Source of the DNA: an uncultured Bacteroidales bacterium
GTDB lineage: Bacteria > Bacteroidota > Bacteroidia > Bacteroidales > Paludibacteraceae
DNA: 8,394 nt
Direction of reading: 5' to 3'
Assembly: GCA_946619625.1 (NCBI GenBank)
Contig: CAMOMF010000172.1
Coordinates: 1-8,394, forward strand
A model generated the notes under the pieces. That model was not told the DNA's origin. It was given only the letters and a program-made list of their open reading frames with translations, and searched no databases. Each line of letters opens with the position of its first letter. Positions within the stretch are counted from its first letter, which is position 1. Below are positions 5,107 to 8,394 of this stretch, piece after piece. A program made the translations under genes and the position numbers.

Positions 5107-6528
5107 TCTCAACCCACAGAACTCGGAACAGAAGGTGTAGGCAGACTGCTTTTCAAGTATGCCTTGCCCGCGATAATAGCGATGACCGCATCATCGCTAT
5201 ACAACATCGTGGACTCTATCTTCATCGGTCAGTTCGTGGGTCCGTTGGCACTGGGTGCGCTGACGGTAGCTAAGCCTTTCATGGACGTGTGCGCCGCTTT
5301 CGGCAGTCTGGTGGGCGTGGGAGCCGGTACGCTGGTGGCCATCAAGTTGGGCGAGAAAGATGTGCGCTCGGCGGAGAAAGTGCTGGGCAACGTAATCTTG
5401 CTCAATGTCATCCTGTCTGTGATGGTTAGCGTCTTAGGTATCGCTTTCCTCGACCCTATCCTCTATGCTTTTGGTGCATCCGACGCGACCCTCCAAATGG
5501 CGCATGACTACATGCTCATCATCCTGTTGGGCAACATCCCCACGCACCTCTACTTCGGGCTTAATAACGTACTGCGCGCGTCCGGACACCCCAAAGAGGC
5601 GATGGTGGCGACCATCACAGCGGTAGGAATCAACATCGTGCTGGACCCTATCTTCATCATTGTGCTGGACATGGGTGTGAAGGGTGCCGCCATTGCCACG
5701 GTGCTGTCGCAGTGTATAGCGGTCGTATGGCAATTCACCATCTTTTTCCGCAAGGACGAAGTCATACATTTTCACAAGGGTATATGGCAACTGGACTGGA
5801 ATATTACCAAAAACGTCGTTTCCATCGGACTTTCTCCTTTCCTGATGAACCTGGCGCACTGTCTGGTGGTGGTGATAGTGAACAACCAATTGGCGCTTTA
5901 CGGTGGCGACTTGGCGATAGCGGCGTATGGCGTTATTAACCGCTTCACGTTTGTGTTTGCGATGATAGTGATGGGTCTGAACCAAGGTATGCAGCCCATT
6001 GTGGGGTATAACTACGGAGCGCGCCGGTACAGCAGGGTGATTCGGGCTTTCCAACTGACCGCCATCTGTGCCACTATCGTCACGGGTATGGTGTTTGCTT
6101 TGTCCGAACTATGTCCGGAACTGATGGCGCGCGTATTCACCGGTGATGCCGACCTGATTGCGTTGTCCGCCCATGCCCTGCGTATAGCCAACTGCGCGTT
6201 CTTTATCGTGGGTTTCCAGATGGTGACGGGCAATTTCTTCACTTCGTTGGGCATGGCGAAAAAGGCTATCTTCCTGAGTTTGACGCGCCAAGTACTTTTC
6301 CTGGTACCGCTGATTCTGCTTTTGCCGTCCTTCTGGGGCATTACAGGCGTGTGGGCTGCCATTCCTATCAGCGACACCATTTCAGCCGTTACGGCGACCT
6401 TGATGCTGAACTACCAGATGCGCCGTTTCCGCGATTACGGTGATGAAATGCCTATCCAACGCAACATTCAGGAATACAACGAGAGGATGATAAAGTTCAT
6501 CCGAAAAATCGTCAAAAAAGACAAATGA
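5104..6528 (+). CDS. MATE-family multidrug/cation antiporter
   Basis: This is an inner-membrane protein of 474 residues with about 12 hydrophobic segments, of the multidrug and toxic compound extrusion (MATE) family; such transporters use a sodium or proton gradient to export small organic compounds. The first half opens with the typical YALPAIIAMTASSLYNIVDS (19-38) and FIGQFVGPLALGALTVAKP, and has NNVLRASGHPKEAM (about 153-166) and LDPIFI (180-185) with VKGAAIATVLSQ after it. The second half has the matching QGMQPIVGYNYGARRY (294-309). It ends in a basic, soluble tail of about 25 residues. The substrate cannot be told. The start is TTG at 5104. It lies 62 bases after mrp, in the same direction, with no promoter visible between. 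The subfamily is uncertain, so no symbol is given. Confidence 0.9.
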   Translation: MSQPTELGTEGVGRLLFKYALPAIIAMTASSLYNIVDSIFIGQFVGPLALGALTVAKPFMDVCAAFGSLVGVGAGTLVAIKLGEKDVRSAEKVLGNVILLNVILSVMVSVLGIAFLDPILYAFGASDATLQMAHDYMLIILLGNIPTHLYFGLNNVLRASGHPKEAMVATITAVGINIVLDPIFIIVLDMGVKGAAIATVLSQCIAVVWQFTIFFRKDEVIHFHKGIWQLDWNITKNVVSIGLSPFLMNLAHCLVVVIVNNQLALYGGDLAIAAYGVINRFTFVFAMIVMGLNQGMQPIVGYNYGARRYSRVIRAFQLTAICATIVTGMVFALSELCPELMARVFTGDADLIALSAHALRIANCAFFIVGFQMVTGNFFTSLGMAKKAIFLSLTRQVLFLVPLILLLPSFWGITGVWAAIPISDTISAVTATLMLNYQMRRFRDYGDEMPIQRNIQEYNERMIKFIRKIVKKDK

Positions 6529-6554
6529 AAAAACAAATAAATGACGAAATAAAT

Positions 6555-6582
6555 AGTAAATCGTTAAATCGTAAATATCTTG
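6555..6582 (+). repeat. TCGTAAA-type repeat and start context before nadB
   Basis: AAATCG occurs at 6558-6563 and 6566-6571, and the longer AATCGTAAATAT lies at 6567-6578, matching 3980-3991 before mrp. The segment ends in AAATATCTTG (6573-6582), identical to the MATE start context. TTG at 6580 and ATG at 6583 are adjacent in-frame start candidates for nadB. Confidence 0.75.
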
Positions 6583-8184
6583 ATGGTACACAAGTATGAT
6601 TTTCTCATCATCGGCGGAGGTGTAGCCGGTATGAGTTTTGCGCTGAAAGTGGCGCGTGAGAAGAAATACAAGATTGCCCTCTGCTGCAAGACCACATTGG
6701 ACGAGGCGAACACCGCCAAGGCACAAGGGGGCATCGCTTCGGTAACGAACCTGTTGGTGGATGATTTCGACAAACATATCCACGACACGATGGTAGCGGG
6801 CGACTGGATCAGCGACATCGATGCCGTCACGCAGGTGGTGACCAAAGCGCCCGAGCAGATAAAAGAACTGGTGGAGTGGGGTGTGAATTTCGACAAGAAA
6901 GAGGACGGCTCGTTTGACCTGCACCGTGAGGGCGGTCATTCCGAGTTCCGTATCCTGCACCATGCCGATGACACCGGCTTCGAGATACAGCGCGGTCTGA
7001 TGGAGGCGGTTCGTCAGCACCCCGACATCGACGTGCTGGAGAACCATTTCGCCGTGGAGATTATCACGCAGCACCACCTGGGTGTACGTGTGACGCGCCG
7101 CACCCCGGATATCGAGTGCTACGGAGCCTATATCCTGAACCCCAAGACGGGCAAGGTGGACACCTACCTGAGCAAGATCACCCTGATGGCAACGGGTGGC
7201 ACCGGCTCGGTTTATGCCACGACGACCAACCCCAATATCGCCACCGGAGACGGCATCGCCATGGTCTATCGCGCCAAGGGCAAGGTGGAGGGGATGGAGT
7301 TTGTGCAGTTCCCCCCCACGGCGCTGTATAACCCTGCCGAGACGCACCCCGCCTACCTCATCACCGAAGCCATGCGCGGTTACGGCGGTATCTTGCGCCT
7401 GCCCAACGGCGAGGAGTTCATGCAGAACTACGACCCGCGTCTCAGTCTGGCTCCACGCGACATTGTGGCACGCGCCATTGATAACGAGATGAAAGTGCAC
7501 GGCTTGGACCACGTCTGCCTGGATGTCACGCACAAAGACCCCGAGGAGACCAAGCACCATTTCCCCAACATATACAAAAAGTGCCTTTCCATCGGTATTG
7601 ACATCACCAAACAGTTCATCCCCGTGGCACCGTGTGCGCACTACATGTGCGGCGGAATCAAGGTGAACCTGGATGCGCAGTCCAGCATCAACCGCCTGTA
7701 CGCAGTGGGCGAGTGCTCCTGCACGGGTCTGCACGGCGGTAACCGCTTGGCCAGCAATTCGCTGATCGAGGCTGTCGTGTATGCCGACGCGGCCGCCAAG
7801 CATGCCATCGATCACCTTAATGAGTATTCCTATCGCGAAGATATTCCCGCATGGGACGATGCTGGAACCATCCATCCTGAGGAAATGGTGCTCATCAGCC
7901 AGAGCGAAAAAGAGGTGGGAGAAATCATGGCGAATTATGTGGGCATCGTGCGCAGCAACCTGCGTCTCGACCGCGCCTGGAACCGCTTGGATATCCTCTA
8001 TGAGGAGACCGAGAAGCTGTTCAAGACCAGCAAGGTATCGCGCCGCATCTGTGAGTTGCGCAACATCATCAATGTCGCTTATCTCATCACCCGCCAGGCC
8101 AAGGACATGAAGGAGTCCCGCGGCTTGCATTACACGATTGACTATCCTCCTCAACCCAAGAATGAGGAAGACCTGAAGCTGTAA
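6583..8184 (+). CDS. nadB: L-aspartate oxidase
   Basis: This FAD enzyme of 533 residues oxidises L-aspartate to iminoaspartate, which NadA condenses with dihydroxyacetone phosphate to quinolinate in de novo NAD synthesis. The N-terminus has the FAD-binding YDFLIIGGGVAG (5-16, GxGxxG), then TAKAQGGIASV and HREGGHSEFR (114-123). ATGGTGSVY marks the second part of the FAD fold. Residues matching the E. coli active site (Glu121, Arg290, His351, Arg386) are Glu116, Arg292 (APRDIVARAI), His353 (HYMCGGI) and Arg388 (GLHGGNRLASNSLIEAV). The last motif points to NadB over the related succinate dehydrogenase or fumarate reductase flavoproteins. A helical C-terminal domain completes it. I chose ATG 6583; TTG 6580, one codon earlier, is possible given its shared context with the MATE start. 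nadA and nadC are not in the window. It is the last gene before a strong hairpin. Confidence 0.95.
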   Translation: MVHKYDFLIIGGGVAGMSFALKVAREKKYKIALCCKTTLDEANTAKAQGGIASVTNLLVDDFDKHIHDTMVAGDWISDIDAVTQVVTKAPEQIKELVEWGVNFDKKEDGSFDLHREGGHSEFRILHHADDTGFEIQRGLMEAVRQHPDIDVLENHFAVEIITQHHLGVRVTRRTPDIECYGAYILNPKTGKVDTYLSKITLMATGGTGSVYATTTNPNIATGDGIAMVYRAKGKVEGMEFVQFPPTALYNPAETHPAYLITEAMRGYGGILRLPNGEEFMQNYDPRLSLAPRDIVARAIDNEMKVHGLDHVCLDVTHKDPEETKHHFPNIYKKCLSIGIDITKQFIPVAPCAHYMCGGIKVNLDAQSSINRLYAVGECSCTGLHGGNRLASNSLIEAVVYADAAAKHAIDHLNEYSYREDIPAWDDAGTIHPEEMVLISQSEKEVGEIMANYVGIVRSNLRLDRAWNRLDILYEETEKLFKTSKVSRRICELRNIINVAYLITRQAKDMKESRGLHYTIDYPPQPKNEEDLKL

Positions 8185-8200
8185 TCAGGGTTAAAGGAAT

Positions 8201-8246
8201 TAACAACGATAGCCACCACAGGATTCTATGGTGGCTATCGTTGTTA
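8201..8246. terminator. Bidirectional hairpin terminator between convergent genes
   Basis: A perfect 18-bp inverted repeat (8201-8218 with 8229-8246) surrounds a 10-base loop. It begins 16 bases after the nadB stop and, read on the other strand, 15 bases after the stop of the minus-strand gene, so it is placed to end both transcripts. No long U-tract follows on either side, only the U-rich end of the stem itself (TTGTTA). Confidence 0.8.
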
Positions 8247-8261
8247 TAGTGCTGATTGTTG

Positions 8262-8394
8262 TCAGTTTATTTCTTCGAACTCGGCATCGGTGACTTGCTC
8301 CTGGATGATGGTGCGAGTCTCTCCGGGCGAGGTGGGCTCCTCGACGATGGTGCCGCTGACCTCCTCGAAGTCGGCGTGTTCACCCGCGCCGCGG
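8262..8394 (-). CDS. C-terminal end of an unidentified acidic protein (partial)
   Basis: A minus-strand frame is open from the window edge to a TGA at 8262-8264 and gives the last 44 residues of a protein. The sequence is rich in Glu, Thr and Val with no hydrophobic segment. It holds two similar motifs, ADFEEV and, at the very end, AEFEEIN. The codons used resemble those of neighbouring genes, and the stop lies 15 bases before the shared terminator, which supports a real gene. The stretch GEHADFEEV recalls the GEYVDFEEV-like end I associate with small DUF4834-type Bacteroidetes proteins, but this is a weak resemblance and the gene is otherwise unrecognised. Confidence 0.65.
   Translation of the reverse strand, partial: RGAGEHADFEEVSGTIVEEPTSPGETRTIIQEQVTDAEFEEIN

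Noticed and set aside
6382..8154. Very long minus-strand open frame (590 codons) opposite nadB and the end of the MATE gene
   Set aside because: It mirrors the codon bias of nadB, gives a His/Val/Gln-rich product with no recognisable domain, and spans the AT-rich spacer in a way no neighbouring gene supports. nadB has complete motifs on the other strand.

Overview
The window looks like the chromosome of a Bacteroidales bacterium, possibly near Prevotellaceae; the family is a guess. Four things point there. The gene set and order holB-ricT-gldH-trmB-mrp is typical of Bacteroidetes. A -33/-7 promoter of the Bacteroidetes type (TTG, N20, TACCTTTG) lies upstream of the first gene. No gene has a Shine-Dalgarno site I would trust; A-rich leaders stand in their place. 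The protein sequences are Bacteroidetes-like throughout, for example the GldH lipoprotein and an Mrp with an ENMAWFTPAELP segment. Genes are GC-rich and the spacers between them are strikingly AT-rich and repetitive.

Layout. Positions 1-222 hold a promoter and a strongly folded leader that carries two exact copies of a 24-base element. Seven genes then run in the same direction: holB (223-1398, DNA polymerase III delta'), ricT/PSP1-family protein (1498-2715), gldH lipoprotein (2639-3106, overlapping ricT by 77 bases), trmB (3168-3923, tRNA m7G46 methyltransferase), mrp/apbC (3995-5041, Fe-S carrier ATPase), a MATE-family transporter (5104-6528) and nadB (6583-8184, L-aspartate oxidase). An 18-bp perfect hairpin at 8201-8246 sits almost midway between nadB and the end of a convergent minus-strand gene that is cut by the window edge (8262-8394).

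I see no second good promoter between 223 and 8184, so one long transcript from the promoter at 21-51 is possible, though not shown. The genes are mostly housekeeping. Possible common threads are Fe-S metabolism (Mrp, the cysteine-rich RicT, and NadB, which feeds the Fe-S enzyme NadA) and tRNA modification (TrmB, and RicT by analogy with Bacillus), but the MATE pump, HolB and GldH do not fit these themes.

The unusual content is non-coding. (1) The holB leader has three successive stem-loops, each exposing an AGCG-type motif, between two copies of a promoter-containing dyad whose arms could form either a long-range closing helix or a local hairpin next to the start codon. (2) The spacers contain a family of short A/T-rich tandem repeats, an 8-base CGAAATAT-type array and a TCGTAAA/TTGTAAA-type array, that run up to the start codons. 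(3) Three genes use non-ATG starts, and two start sites share an identical AAATATCTTG context.
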